A stretch of 64,000 nt of DNA from an uncultured Bacteroidales bacterium (GTDB lineage: Bacteria; Bacteroidota; Bacteroidia; Bacteroidales; FEN-979). Positions 34,225 through 42,941 of the stretch are shown here, piece by piece (position 1 is the first letter of the stretch; every line of letters starts with the position of its first letter). Made by a program: the position numbers and the translations under genes. The DNA lies in the NCBI GenBank assembly GCA_903875045.1, contig CAIQUS010000031.1, positions 1 to 64,000 of the forward strand, read 5' to 3'. Below the pieces are notes generated by a model. That model did not search any database and was not told the origin of the DNA. It saw only the letters and a list, made by a program, of their open reading frames with translations.

Positions 34225-36438
34225 TTAGTATCCAGTATTTTGTTTAAGATTGGGATTGGCTGTAACATCCGATGACGGAATTGGGAAGAGGTTATAATAG
34301 GAAGGTACTGACTGACCTTCTTTCGATCCCCCTTTCCAGGGCCATACATAAGATCCGTTACTGAACTGGCCAAAACGGATCAGGTCGGTTCTGCGGTACC
34401 CTTCCCAGTATAATTCACGGGCTCTTTCATCAAGGATAAATTCGAGGGTCAAGTCCGTTGATTGAATTTTACCACGCTCATCCTGGCTATAGGCGCGCAT
34501 ACGCAGGTCGTTGATCAGGTTGAGGGCAGTACCAAGGTCACCACCGCCACCGCCGCGTAAAACTGCTTCGGCGTACATCAGGTAGACATCAGCCAGGCGG
34601 AACATGGGGAAATCGGTATCAGGGAAAGTCAAACTACTTCCGGTGGTACTGTCACTCCTGAGGTTGGTGAATTTTGGCACAGCGTACCCTTCGGTAAAGG
34701 TGCCTATATCATTGATCTCAAGCGATTGTCCTGCTGAATAGAACATACGGCGGGTATCAACCAGCGGAGCCGGCGGAGGTGTGTTCAATTCAATTTTGTA
34801 TGTATAATCAGGGCTGCCAAGTTTCATGGTTACCTTATATTCGCCTGCAACAGGAATCGCAATATTGGCGCCACCTGCCTCAAGAATTCCATTGGCACCA
34901 TCATCACCATAATTAATATCCCATCCGCTGTTGGCACGGAATTTCACTTCTTTGCCTGCTCCACCGGCGAGGTCAATTACAATAGTCCACTCATCCGTGG
35001 TAGCATCGTAGGTCATTGGCTGGTCAGAATCCCATCCATTGGGAGTCGCAGATCCGATAATACCCCACGTCGTTTTCACAAGTGAAAAGGTGAGAGCAAC
35101 TGTATCAACATTGATTTTAAAATATCCGGCTTCCGGAACGCCAATGTCGGCACCGTTATGTTCAAGAACACCTGCAACACCACCCCAGTTAACATCCCAG
35201 TTTGGTTTTGCAGTGAATTTGAATTTTGCATCAGCGGCTAAGTTGATATATCCTTCATATTTCCCATCGCTGGCAACAGAACCAACTGTTTTGGCAGTGG
35301 GAGGATCCCAACCCTGATATGATCCCGGGCAATACAGTACCGGGTACGCACGGCTTTTACGAGGTGTGGGTGATGACCAGGGCATATCGCCCGGTACCGG
35401 AAATTTATTCACCAATGCGCTGGTGGTGCGTGTTCCGCCCCATCCGCCATCGATTCCGTAATTACCGGCAACCATGCTTCCGCCAACGGCTGCATGAATG
35501 ATAAAGGTGGTTCCGCCCCAGGTTTGTGATCTTGTTCCATCGAAGTTGACCATAAAAATTCCTTCTGAGGAAAGGTTGTTGTCGGCGGTAAAATTGTTCT
35601 TGTATTCAGGTTCGAGGCCATAACCATCGGCAATAACCTTGTTGCAATAGGTAATACATTCGGTATTTTTGGCTTGTCCGGTGTAAACCTCTGCATTCAG
35701 ATAAAGTTTGGCAAGAAGCGCTTGAACTGCACCTTTGCCGGCACGGCCATATTCGGCACCTTTTACACTTGTCATCAAAGGTTCGATGGCAAGAAGTTCG
35801 CTTTCAACATAGTTAAAAAGTTTATCACGGGTGATCCTGGTTGGGAAGAACTTTCCAACAGGATCATTTTCGGTTACGAAAGGCACGTTGCCAAACATAT
35901 CCAAAGCGTGATAGTAACTCAATGCTCTCAGGAAGCGGGCTTCTGCGCGATATTGCTCGATTTCAATTTTGCTTGCACCTGTAATTCCACGTGAACTTAA
36001 TTTATCCTCGGCAGATTCCCTGATAAATTCGTTGCAAACGCAAACCTGGTAAAAAATCCGGTAATACATTGCAGAAATAAACACATCGGAAGATCCCCAG
36101 CTTTGACCATGAAAGTTCTTGATCGTCTGGTCATTCCAGCCAATTACGGCTTCATCGGTGGTCAATTCCTGGTGATACCAGTAACCACGAATGTATTCGC
36201 TGAAACCCTCATCAATCCCTCTGATATCTGGTTTTCCGGCAGGGCCCTGCTGGCCTGTCATCGACAAACCTGCATATAATTTGGCTAATACCTGTTTGTA
36301 ACCGGCCTGGTCTTTATAAACGTTGGCAGCGTTCATGTCGTTCGGATCGATGGGCTGAGTATCCAGATCCTTGACACAGGAGGCAAAAAACACGCTTAAT
36401 GCCACCACCATGAATGTTATTTTGAATATTCGTTTCAT
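34225..36438 (-). CDS. susD: SusD family lipoprotein with two embedded SusE-type starch-binding modules
   Basis: The protein has 737 residues, against roughly 500-560 for usual SusD proteins. The lipobox is FFASC, followed by VKDLD. Residues 25-360 are the SusD/RagB helical domain (YKQVLAKLYAGLSM, RAEARFLRALSYYHALDMFG, AKLYLNAEVYTG). Residues 556-737 are its C-terminal part (RLADVYLMYAEAVLRGG, ERARELYWEGYRRTDLIRFG, NLFPIPSSDV). Between them, at about 364-555, sit two modules that match SusE: PGSYQGWDPPTAK...WDVNWGG...HNGADIGV, then TTWGIIGSATPNGWDSD...FRANSGWDINYGDDG...EAGGANIAI. SusD binds starch on top of SusC. The extra modules would add binding sites directly on the SusD lid. The frame is uninterrupted, so this is a true in-frame insertion. 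Confidence 0.93.
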   Translation of the reverse strand: MKRIFKITFMVVALSVFFASCVKDLDTQPIDPNDMNAANVYKDQAGYKQVLAKLYAGLSMTGQQGPAGKPDIRGIDEGFSEYIRGYWYHQELTTDEAVIGWNDQTIKNFHGQSWGSSDVFISAMYYRIFYQVCVCNEFIRESAEDKLSSRGITGASKIEIEQYRAEARFLRALSYYHALDMFGNVPFVTENDPVGKFFPTRITRDKLFNYVESELLAIEPLMTSVKGAEYGRAGKGAVQALLAKLYLNAEVYTGQAKNTECITYCNKVIADGYGLEPEYKNNFTADNNLSSEGIFMVNFDGTRSQTWGGTTFIIHAAVGGSMVAGNYGIDGGWGGTRTTSALVNKFPVPGDMPWSSPTPRKSRAYPVLYCPGSYQGWDPPTAKTVGSVASDGKYEGYINLAADAKFKFTAKPNWDVNWGGVAGVLEHNGADIGVPEAGYFKINVDTVALTFSLVKTTWGIIGSATPNGWDSDQPMTYDATTDEWTIVIDLAGGAGKEVKFRANSGWDINYGDDGANGILEAGGANIAIPVAGEYKVTMKLGSPDYTYKIELNTPPPAPLVDTRRMFYSAGQSLEINDIGTFTEGYAVPKFTNLRSDSTTGSSLTFPDTDFPMFRLADVYLMYAEAVLRGGGGGDLGTALNLINDLRMRAYSQDERGKIQSTDLTLEFILDERARELYWEGYRRTDLIRFGQFSNGSYVWPWKGGSKEGQSVPSYYNLFPIPSSDVTANPNLKQNTGY
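34774..35349 (-). other. Inserted two-module starch-binding segment inside susD
   Basis: This marks the roughly 192 codons of SusD with no counterpart in ordinary SusD proteins. They align along their full length with the C-terminal half of SusE (33143-33718). Shared landmarks in the same order are PGSYQGW, the NWG.DG turn, GGADI/GGANI, TTWG.IG.ATP.GWD and FRAN.GWD.NYGD.G. At DNA level the two segments are clearly related but diverged, so the copy is not recent. Confidence 0.88.
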
Positions 36439-36457
36439 TTTATATAAATTTAAATGG

Positions 36458-39424
36458 TTACAGTGAAAGGTTTACACCCAGAACAAACACCCTTGAACGA
36501 GGATACACATTGTTGTCGATCCCTGAACTGATTTCAGGATCAAGTCCATTGTATTTGGTAATTGTGAAAACATTGTTCACGGTGAAAGACAGCCTGAGCC
36601 CACCAGTGTTTTTGATCACCTTTCCGAAATCATACGTTAAACTCAAATAGTCCATTTTGAAGTAGGAAGCGTTCTGGATATAATAATCTGACAAATATTG
36701 CGGATTGACGAAGTTTACGTCATACACATCTGATGTAATATTGCCAAGATACGGTCCTTCAGGACGATACAGGTTGGAATAAACTCCCCTGTTAGATGAA
36801 CCATTGTTATACATATAATTGCCAATAGCAGCATGACCGGCAGTAGCGAGTGTCAGCTTCTTAAAAGTCAAAGTCGAATACACACCAAACGTTGATGTGG
36901 GGTTCGGGCTTTTGTAATGATAGCGGTCGGCATCTGTAATTTTACCATCACTATTGCGGTCAACATACAAGCCTTCAATGGGTTTTCCGGCTTCATTATA
37001 AACCTGCTGGTAAACAAAGAATGAATTAACAGGCTGACCAACGCTATTGATCTGGATCGTGCTTCCAACACCACCGGCAATATTACCGGTAAAACTTCCA
37101 AGGTATGAAGGATCATCAATCGCAGTAAGTTTTGTAATTTTATTTGTATTGAAAGCCCCATTCACACCAATATCCCATTTCCAGTCCTTGGTTACAATGG
37201 CTTTGCCACTCAGGCTGAATTCAACACCCCTGTTCTCCATATCACCGATGTTTGTGATGATCCAGTTGGTTAGGTTGGTACCGGCAGGCACCTGGATTTC
37301 GTTGATAAGGTCATTGGTTTGGCGGATATAGTAATCGAGCGAACCGGTGATCCTGTCCTGCAGAAAACCGAGGTCAAGACCCACGTTAATGGTAGTGGTT
37401 GTTTCCCATTTGATATTGGCATCATATCCGTTGGGGCGCATCGTCCTCAGCCAGGTATTTCCAAACTCATACATGGAATATTTGTCGCTGATGGTGTAGA
37501 TTGGCAGATAAGGATACCAGTTATCCATAATGTCCTGCTGACCTGTTTTACCCCAACCCAACCGGAGTTTCAACTGTGAAAGCACCTTTGAATCCCTGAG
37601 GAATGCCTCCTCGTTGATTTTCCATGCGAAAGCAGCTGATGGGAAAAGGCCCCAGCGTGTGCTCTTCGAAAATTTTGAGGAACCGTCATCACGTAAAGTG
37701 AAGGTTAACAGATACCTGTTGGCAAGTGTGTAGTTTAAACGTCCGTAAAATGAAACCAGGTAATATTCTTTTTTTGACTGGATGGTATTTGCATGGACAG
37801 TATCGTGGGGTACATTATTATTATATGTATTATTTTCAACATAGAAATGTTGCCAGGAGTATCCAGCCATCACATCAAACTTACTCTTGATGCTCTTAAC
37901 TTCTTTTACATAGTTGAGGTAGAAATCGAGTACACTGTTCTTTTTGGTCTGATCATATTTATTGTCAAGCCCTTTGTCAATCCAGTTGCCGGTATAAGTT
38001 GTTGGCACTTTAATGGTTCCGTTGCTCTTGGTATAATCGAGTCCAAGGTTCAGGACGGCACGTAAATCAGGAAGGAAATGCAGTTTATAATCCAGCTGGG
38101 CATTTCCGAGGAAACGGTTAACAGTTGATTTGTCTTCACGGAGTTCAAGCATGGCAACCGGGTTGGCAGGTGCCTGGCTTACCGGTAAAGTATCGCCTGG
38201 TTGTAACCATGCCCAATATCCGCCAAATCTATTGTTGGCAGTAACCGGTTTTGTGGGGTCAAAATTGATAGCGGTTCCGATAGCACCCTGATTGGCAAAC
38301 CGGTTTTTCTCATTCATATATTTTGCATTCAGATTGACCTTCAGGTAGTTCTTGAAGAAGGTCGGATTGAGGTTGGCTCCAAAAGAGATCCGCTGCATGT
38401 TATCGGTTTTGATGGTTCCGTCCTGATAGGTGTATCCTACTGATACGCGATAGGGCATCGTGCTCACGGCGCCTGAGAATGCCAGGTTGTGGTCGGTGCT
38501 GATAGCCGAACGGAAAACCTCTTTCTGCCAGTCAGTGTTTGCTGTGCCAAGAAGTGAATCAACGCCTATGTTGTTTGGGTATCTTTTCAGAACCAATGCA
38601 CGAAACTCATCTCCGTTGAGGACTTTGGTCATCTTTGGAACAGTTCCGACAGAGACATTCCCTGAATAGTCCAAACCAAATTTCTTACTTCCTGCTGTTC
38701 CCTTTTTGGTGGTGATGAGGATAACCCCGTTGGAAGCGCGTGAACCGTAAATAGCTGTAGCCGAAGCATCTTTGAGTACCACATAGGTGGCAATGTCATC
38801 CGGATTTAACATACTGAGTGAACCACGGGCACCGGAAGTTCCGGCATTGTCGATGGGCACCCCGTCAACAACCACTAACGGGTCGTTGGAAGCATTGATA
38901 GAAGAACCACCCCTGATGCGGATAACAGCATCACCACCGGGTGTGCCCCCGAGGGTTGTAACCTGAACACCGGGAATTCTTCCGACAATGGCTTGTTGCG
39001 GTGAAGTGATACGGCCCTGGTTGAAATCTTTTTCCCCAAGAGTAGCAACCGAACCGGTAGCATCCTGACGTTTAACAGTACCATAACCGATAACGACCAA
39101 TTCATTCAGACTTTTCACGCCGGTAGCCAGTGAGATGTTTAAGCTGCCCTGGCCGGTATAGGTAACCTCCTGTGTGGCATAGCCAACATAAGAAAAAACC
39201 AATACATCATTCGCCTTTACCTTCAGGGAATATTTCCCGTCAATATCAGTTACAGCACCGGTAGTAGTGCCTTTAATAACAACCGTTGCTCCCGGAATAG
39301 AACTTCCGTCTGATGCATCTGTCACTATCCCTGTCAATGCAACCTCCTGTGCATAACCTACCGATGCCGCTGCAAAGGCAAGGAAGAGAACCAGATAACG
39401 CAACCATAGTACACGTTTCTTCAT
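36458..39424 (-). CDS. susC: SusC/RagA family TonB-linked outer-membrane importer
   Basis: The protein has 988 residues, normal for SusC. It has a signal peptide ending in GYAQ and a carboxypeptidase-regulatory-like domain at about residues 27-103 (GIVTDASDGSSIPGATVVIKG). The SusC-type TonB box region is LNELVVIGYGTVKRQDATGSV, and the plug domain contains IRIRGGSSINASNDPLVVVDG. A 22-strand-type barrel ends in the aromatic-poor tail VFVLGVNLSL. It imports maltooligosaccharides across the outer membrane using TonB energy, with SusD as lid. It is the first gene of susC-susD-susE, 19 bp before susD, and divergent from the GH127-esterase gene across a 672-bp repeat-rich region. Confidence 0.95.
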   Translation of the reverse strand: MKKRVLWLRYLVLFLAFAAASVGYAQEVALTGIVTDASDGSSIPGATVVIKGTTTGAVTDIDGKYSLKVKANDVLVFSYVGYATQEVTYTGQGSLNISLATGVKSLNELVVIGYGTVKRQDATGSVATLGEKDFNQGRITSPQQAIVGRIPGVQVTTLGGTPGGDAVIRIRGGSSINASNDPLVVVDGVPIDNAGTSGARGSLSMLNPDDIATYVVLKDASATAIYGSRASNGVILITTKKGTAGSKKFGLDYSGNVSVGTVPKMTKVLNGDEFRALVLKRYPNNIGVDSLLGTANTDWQKEVFRSAISTDHNLAFSGAVSTMPYRVSVGYTYQDGTIKTDNMQRISFGANLNPTFFKNYLKVNLNAKYMNEKNRFANQGAIGTAINFDPTKPVTANNRFGGYWAWLQPGDTLPVSQAPANPVAMLELREDKSTVNRFLGNAQLDYKLHFLPDLRAVLNLGLDYTKSNGTIKVPTTYTGNWIDKGLDNKYDQTKKNSVLDFYLNYVKEVKSIKSKFDVMAGYSWQHFYVENNTYNNNVPHDTVHANTIQSKKEYYLVSFYGRLNYTLANRYLLTFTLRDDGSSKFSKSTRWGLFPSAAFAWKINEEAFLRDSKVLSQLKLRLGWGKTGQQDIMDNWYPYLPIYTISDKYSMYEFGNTWLRTMRPNGYDANIKWETTTTINVGLDLGFLQDRITGSLDYYIRQTNDLINEIQVPAGTNLTNWIITNIGDMENRGVEFSLSGKAIVTKDWKWDIGVNGAFNTNKITKLTAIDDPSYLGSFTGNIAGGVGSTIQINSVGQPVNSFFVYQQVYNEAGKPIEGLYVDRNSDGKITDADRYHYKSPNPTSTFGVYSTLTFKKLTLATAGHAAIGNYMYNNGSSNRGVYSNLYRPEGPYLGNITSDVYDVNFVNPQYLSDYYIQNASYFKMDYLSLTYDFGKVIKNTGGLRLSFTVNNVFTITKYNGLDPEISSGIDNNVYPRSRVFVLGVNLSL

Positions 39425-39495
39425 AAATTTAAGTTTAACTAGTTTAACATTCTGTTAATAATGGATATAAAATTGAATTGAAATTTCACGCGGTG

Positions 39496-39503
39496 CAAAT
39501 TAA
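39496..39503 (-). promoter_or_regulatory. Candidate -7 element for susC
   Basis: On the - strand TTAATTTG matches seven of eight positions of TAnnTTTG, 71 bp before the susC start. That leaves a leader of about 65 nt. A TTTTTTG run lies just upstream of it. Confidence 0.35.
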
Positions 39504-39565
39504 CAAAAAATTAACGTTACCGTGACAAAAAAAAATCATTGTTTATTATTTCACAAATAAAAATT

Positions 39566-39963
39566 TTGATTGATCGCAATCATACCGGTAAATTACAAAA
39601 TGAAAGGATGTAAACATTATCAAACAGAACATACACGGTTGAAACATTAATCTCTCCGCGCCGTAGGCGTGGTATCTTTGTAGGCTACAGGTCAATTCGT
39701 TCGAGGGAGCGCCGGAGGAGCGACATCTTTGGAGATAAATTAAATAAAATTGACTATTATGATGGTTTTCATATATTTCGCTCCTCTGGAGCTCAATGGT
39801 ATTGGCCATCTGTAACCTGCTACAAGGATAGCGCACCTACGGTGCTGCGATGTACCATTTATCGGGTCAAGTATTTTACGTTTAAAAGCAAGGGAAAAAG
39901 ATGCGCCTTATATCTTTTAGAACTGCCCCTGTTAACATTACTGGCATGATTGCGATCAATCAA
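39566..39963. repeat. Inverted-repeat-bounded segment between susC and the GH127-esterase gene
   Basis: TTGATTGATCGCAATCAT at 39566-39583 recurs as its exact reverse complement at 39946-39963. Similarity extends inward (ACCGGTAA versus GCCAGTAA after reversal). The core TGATYG/CRATCA is itself nearly palindromic. TAAAAATT lies directly outside the left arm and, with one extra base, outside the right arm. Two readings are possible: paired operators for the divergent promoters, or the ends of a roughly 400-bp non-autonomous mobile element. The interior holds four REP-like hairpins. No gene is seen in the 672-bp gap (39425-40096). Confidence 0.75.
39659..39845. repeat. Cluster of four REP-like short palindromes
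   Basis: Small hairpins with a three-base loop lie at 39659-39669 (CGCC GTA GGCG), about 39708-39722 (AGCGCC GGA GGAGCG, imperfect), 39780-39792 (GCTCC TCT GGAGC) and 39833-39845 (GCACC TAC GGTGC). The first two are followed by related tails (TGGTATCTTTGTAG, ACATCTTTGGAG). The same hairpin type occurs at 52111 and 52161. Confidence 0.7.
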
Positions 39964-40063
39964 TTAAAAATTACCCAAAACACTTCATGTGCAGGGGATT
40001 TGATGAATAATTTGCCAATTAACCTGTTTTCACCAAGAGAATTGATATTACCATCAAAGATAT

Positions 40064-40071
40064 TAAATTTG
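40064..40071 (+). promoter_or_regulatory. -7 promoter element for the GH127-esterase gene
   Basis: TAAATTTG, an exact TAnnTTTG match 25 bp before the ATG at 40097. It lies about 100 bp downstream of the right inverted-repeat arm. Confidence 0.55.
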
Positions 40072-40096
40072 TCATCCCAATTTAAGATAAACTCTG

Positions 40097-42940
40097 ATGA
40101 AAAGAAATCTGCTCTTCCAGTTGCTCCTGATTTTCCTTTCTATACCCATGGAAAGTAAATCACAATCCATCAGCAACATGCCATTTACAATAATTGCCCC
40201 CATTCCGGAGAAGCTGGAATGGTTCCCTTTAGGCGAAATCAAACCATCCGGTTGGTTAAAAGCACAAATGCAGAAAGACATGCATGGGTTTGTCGGCCAT
40301 CTCGATGAACTTGTTCCGGATCTTATGGCCGACAGCATTTATGGCAAAGACCGGCTTACCAGGTCGGTAAAATCGAAAAATGTCGGTAATATAGGGCAGG
40401 AGATGGATCCGCAATATCTTTGGTGGAACAGTGAAACACAGTCGAACTGGTGGGACGGATATATCAGGAATGCCATCTTACTGAACGATAAAGCGCACCT
40501 TGCCAAAGCTGAAAAACATGTAAAATATATTCTTTCAACCCAGGACCAGGATGGGTATCTTGGAATTTATGCGAAGGACCTTCGTTATAACTTTCAGGAT
40601 GAAAACGGGGAATTATGGGCAAAAACAACCATCCTGCGTGGTTTACTAGCCTGGTATGAATACACCGGTAAACCTGAAATACTTGCCGCCATTGAAAAGA
40701 CCGTGGCTGATGTGATGAAACATTACCCGGCCGGAAATTCCTCACCTTTCAAGTCGGTAAAGCCTTTTGCAGGAGGGGTCACACACGGGCTGGTATTCAC
40801 CGATATCCTTGACCGCCTGTATCAAATCACCGGCAATAAAACATATCTGGATTACGCATTGTTCCTTTACAGAGATTTTTCGGGGAATGTTCTGAGTGAA
40901 GATGCCCAGTATCCCAAAATAATGGACAGCAATTACAAATTAAAGGAACACGGTGTGCATACCTACGAGCATTTGCGTCCGCTCACAATGGCCTGGTACG
41001 CATCCGGCAATCCATCCCTGAAAAGTGCCCTGGATAAATATCTTCAGCGCATCAGGGAATGCACTACCCCAGCAGGGGGGCCGATCGGCGATGAATGGGT
41101 CGGAGGCCGAAAGGCTGATGCCACCCAAACAGGTTATGAATATTGTTCCATCCAGGAACTGATGGATGGATATTGCAACCTTATGCAGAAAACCGGTGAC
41201 CCTCAATTTGGCGAAGAGATAGAAAATATCTTTTTCAATGCCGCCCAGGGAGCCAGGCATCCCGACAAGAGTTGTATCGCCTACTGCAAAACCGACAATT
41301 CCTTTTCAATGACCGGGACAAAAAACGGAGAACCAAATGGACGGGAAAAGCAAACCCGCTTCAAATATTCACCGGCGCATCAGGATGTGGCGGTTTGCTG
41401 TGTGCCCAACGCAGGACGGATTACACCATATTATATCAGGTCGATGTGGATGAAAGACTCTTCAGGGTTGATCGCTTCACTGCCCGGACCATGCGAACTC
41501 CAAACAACGGTTAACGGGCAAAAAGTCAGGATTGTTGAAGAAACCAGATATCCATTTGCAGATTCAATTCTTTATCATGTTTCGGCAGATCAACCGGTAA
41601 CATTTGAACTGAAAATCAGAAAACCGGCCTGGGCAAAGAGTTTTACGCTGAATTGTGCCTACAGGGAAAGTAACGGGTTCATCATCATCCATCAAACCTG
41701 GAAAGGTTTACACACCATTCGGCTCGATCTCTCCCCTGGTATTGAAGTAAAGAAAGATCCAAACCAGGAGTACTATTACAAGCGGGGGGCATTGATTTTC
41801 GCCTTGCCCATCGAAGGCAGGGAAGTAGTATCGAAGATATACCCGGTAGCTGGCCTGATGGATTTACAATATCAGCCGGTCAGTAAAATCAGATATGAAT
41901 ACTACAACAAATCAAAGCCTGAAATCGTTTTGAGTAATCAGCATAATCCTGAAAAAGTATGGCAAAGCATTGCTTTGAAAACCACCCTGGTGAATGAAAC
42001 AACCGGTAAAACTGATGCTGTGACACTCAGGCCACTCGGTGCAACGATCCTCCGGCAGATGACTTTTCCAGCGGCACCATTGAACCTGGCCAGCGGGAGG
42101 GTGCAACGGTTAAAAAATTTCAAATCAGCGTTCGTTGATGCCCGCAATGTGGATGTGTGGCTGCCTGAGGGATATTCTGAAAAGAAGAAATACGCCGTTT
42201 TATACATGCATGACGGTCAGATGCTGTATGATTCAGCAACTACCTGGAACAAGCAGGAATGGGGCGTTGACGAGGTCGTGGGCAAACTGATTGCGGAGCG
42301 AAAGATCAGGGATTGCATCGTAGTTGGGGTTTGGAACAATGTACAATACCGTCATATTGAATATTTTCCTCAAAAAGCGCTCGAATATCTTACACCTGCC
42401 GAAAAGACCGAATTGCTCAATACCACAACCGGGGAAGAAAAGAAACGGTTGTTATTTGACGGGCCGGTTTCCGACAATTACCTGAAGTTCCTTGTCCGGG
42501 AATTAAAACCCGCCATTGACAGCAGTTTTTCTACCCTGGCAGACCGGCAAAATACCTTCATTGCCGGTTCGAGCATGGGTGGGCTCATTTCGATGTATGC
42601 CATTTGCGAATATCCCGGCATTTTTGGCGGGGCAGCTTGTATTTCAACACATTGGCCGGGAACTTTTAAGTCGCAGGACAACCCTGTTCCGGGGGCGTTT
42701 TTAACCTATCTGAAAAATCATCTGCCTTCGCCCAAAGATCATAAAATATATTTTGATTTTGGTTCTGCAACACTGGATGCCATGTATAAACCATACCAGC
42801 AACAGGCTGATGTGATTATGAAAGCAAAAGGTTTCACCTCTGAAAACTGGATCACGAAGGAGTTTCCGGGGGAAGACCATTCTGAAAGAGCATGGAGGAA
42901 AAGGCTTGACATACCGTTGGTGTTTTTGCTGGGGAAATAA
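40097..42940 (+). CDS. Fusion of GH127-type beta-L-arabinofuranosidase-like domain and CE1-type esterase
   Basis: The protein has 947 residues and a signal peptide (KRNLLFQLLLIFLSIPMESKSQ). Residues 35-660 form a GH127-family (former DUF1680) alpha/alpha barrel: WWDGYIRNAILLND, TQDQDGYLG, LLAWYEYTGKP and GGVTHGLVFTDILDRLYQ. The zinc/catalytic residues of GH127 are present: E348 and C350 in YEYCS, and C434-C435 in AVCCVPN. Residues 690-947 form an alpha/beta-hydrolase: KKYAVLYMHDGQMLYD, nucleophile S826 in AGSSMGGLIS, and GEDHSERAW with the His. GH127 enzymes release beta-L-arabinofuranose or related sugars; CE1-like esterases remove acyl or phenolic groups. The frame is continuous through the junction. 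Downstream GH13 and GH2 genes are co-directional. The natural substrate is unknown. Confidence 0.87.
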   Translation: MKRNLLFQLLLIFLSIPMESKSQSISNMPFTIIAPIPEKLEWFPLGEIKPSGWLKAQMQKDMHGFVGHLDELVPDLMADSIYGKDRLTRSVKSKNVGNIGQEMDPQYLWWNSETQSNWWDGYIRNAILLNDKAHLAKAEKHVKYILSTQDQDGYLGIYAKDLRYNFQDENGELWAKTTILRGLLAWYEYTGKPEILAAIEKTVADVMKHYPAGNSSPFKSVKPFAGGVTHGLVFTDILDRLYQITGNKTYLDYALFLYRDFSGNVLSEDAQYPKIMDSNYKLKEHGVHTYEHLRPLTMAWYASGNPSLKSALDKYLQRIRECTTPAGGPIGDEWVGGRKADATQTGYEYCSIQELMDGYCNLMQKTGDPQFGEEIENIFFNAAQGARHPDKSCIAYCKTDNSFSMTGTKNGEPNGREKQTRFKYSPAHQDVAVCCVPNAGRITPYYIRSMWMKDSSGLIASLPGPCELQTTVNGQKVRIVEETRYPFADSILYHVSADQPVTFELKIRKPAWAKSFTLNCAYRESNGFIIIHQTWKGLHTIRLDLSPGIEVKKDPNQEYYYKRGALIFALPIEGREVVSKIYPVAGLMDLQYQPVSKIRYEYYNKSKPEIVLSNQHNPEKVWQSIALKTTLVNETTGKTDAVTLRPLGATILRQMTFPAAPLNLASGRVQRLKNFKSAFVDARNVDVWLPEGYSEKKKYAVLYMHDGQMLYDSATTWNKQEWGVDEVVGKLIAERKIRDCIVVGVWNNVQYRHIEYFPQKALEYLTPAEKTELLNTTTGEEKKRLLFDGPVSDNYLKFLVRELKPAIDSSFSTLADRQNTFIAGSSMGGLISMYAICEYPGIFGGAACISTHWPGTFKSQDNPVPGAFLTYLKNHLPSPKDHKIYFDFGSATLDAMYKPYQQQADVIMKAKGFTSENWITKEFPGEDHSERAWRKRLDIPLVFLLGK

Positions 42941-42941
42941 T

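Noticed and set aside
34225-36438. SusD length as a result of a frameshifted fusion of two genes
   Set aside because: Both SusD halves and the inserted modules are in one frame with sensible boundaries, so it is an insertion, not a fusion by error.
39901-40158. Small open frame in the sus/GH127 control region
   Set aside because: It overlaps the promoter and start of the GH127-esterase gene, and no recognisable protein feature is seen.
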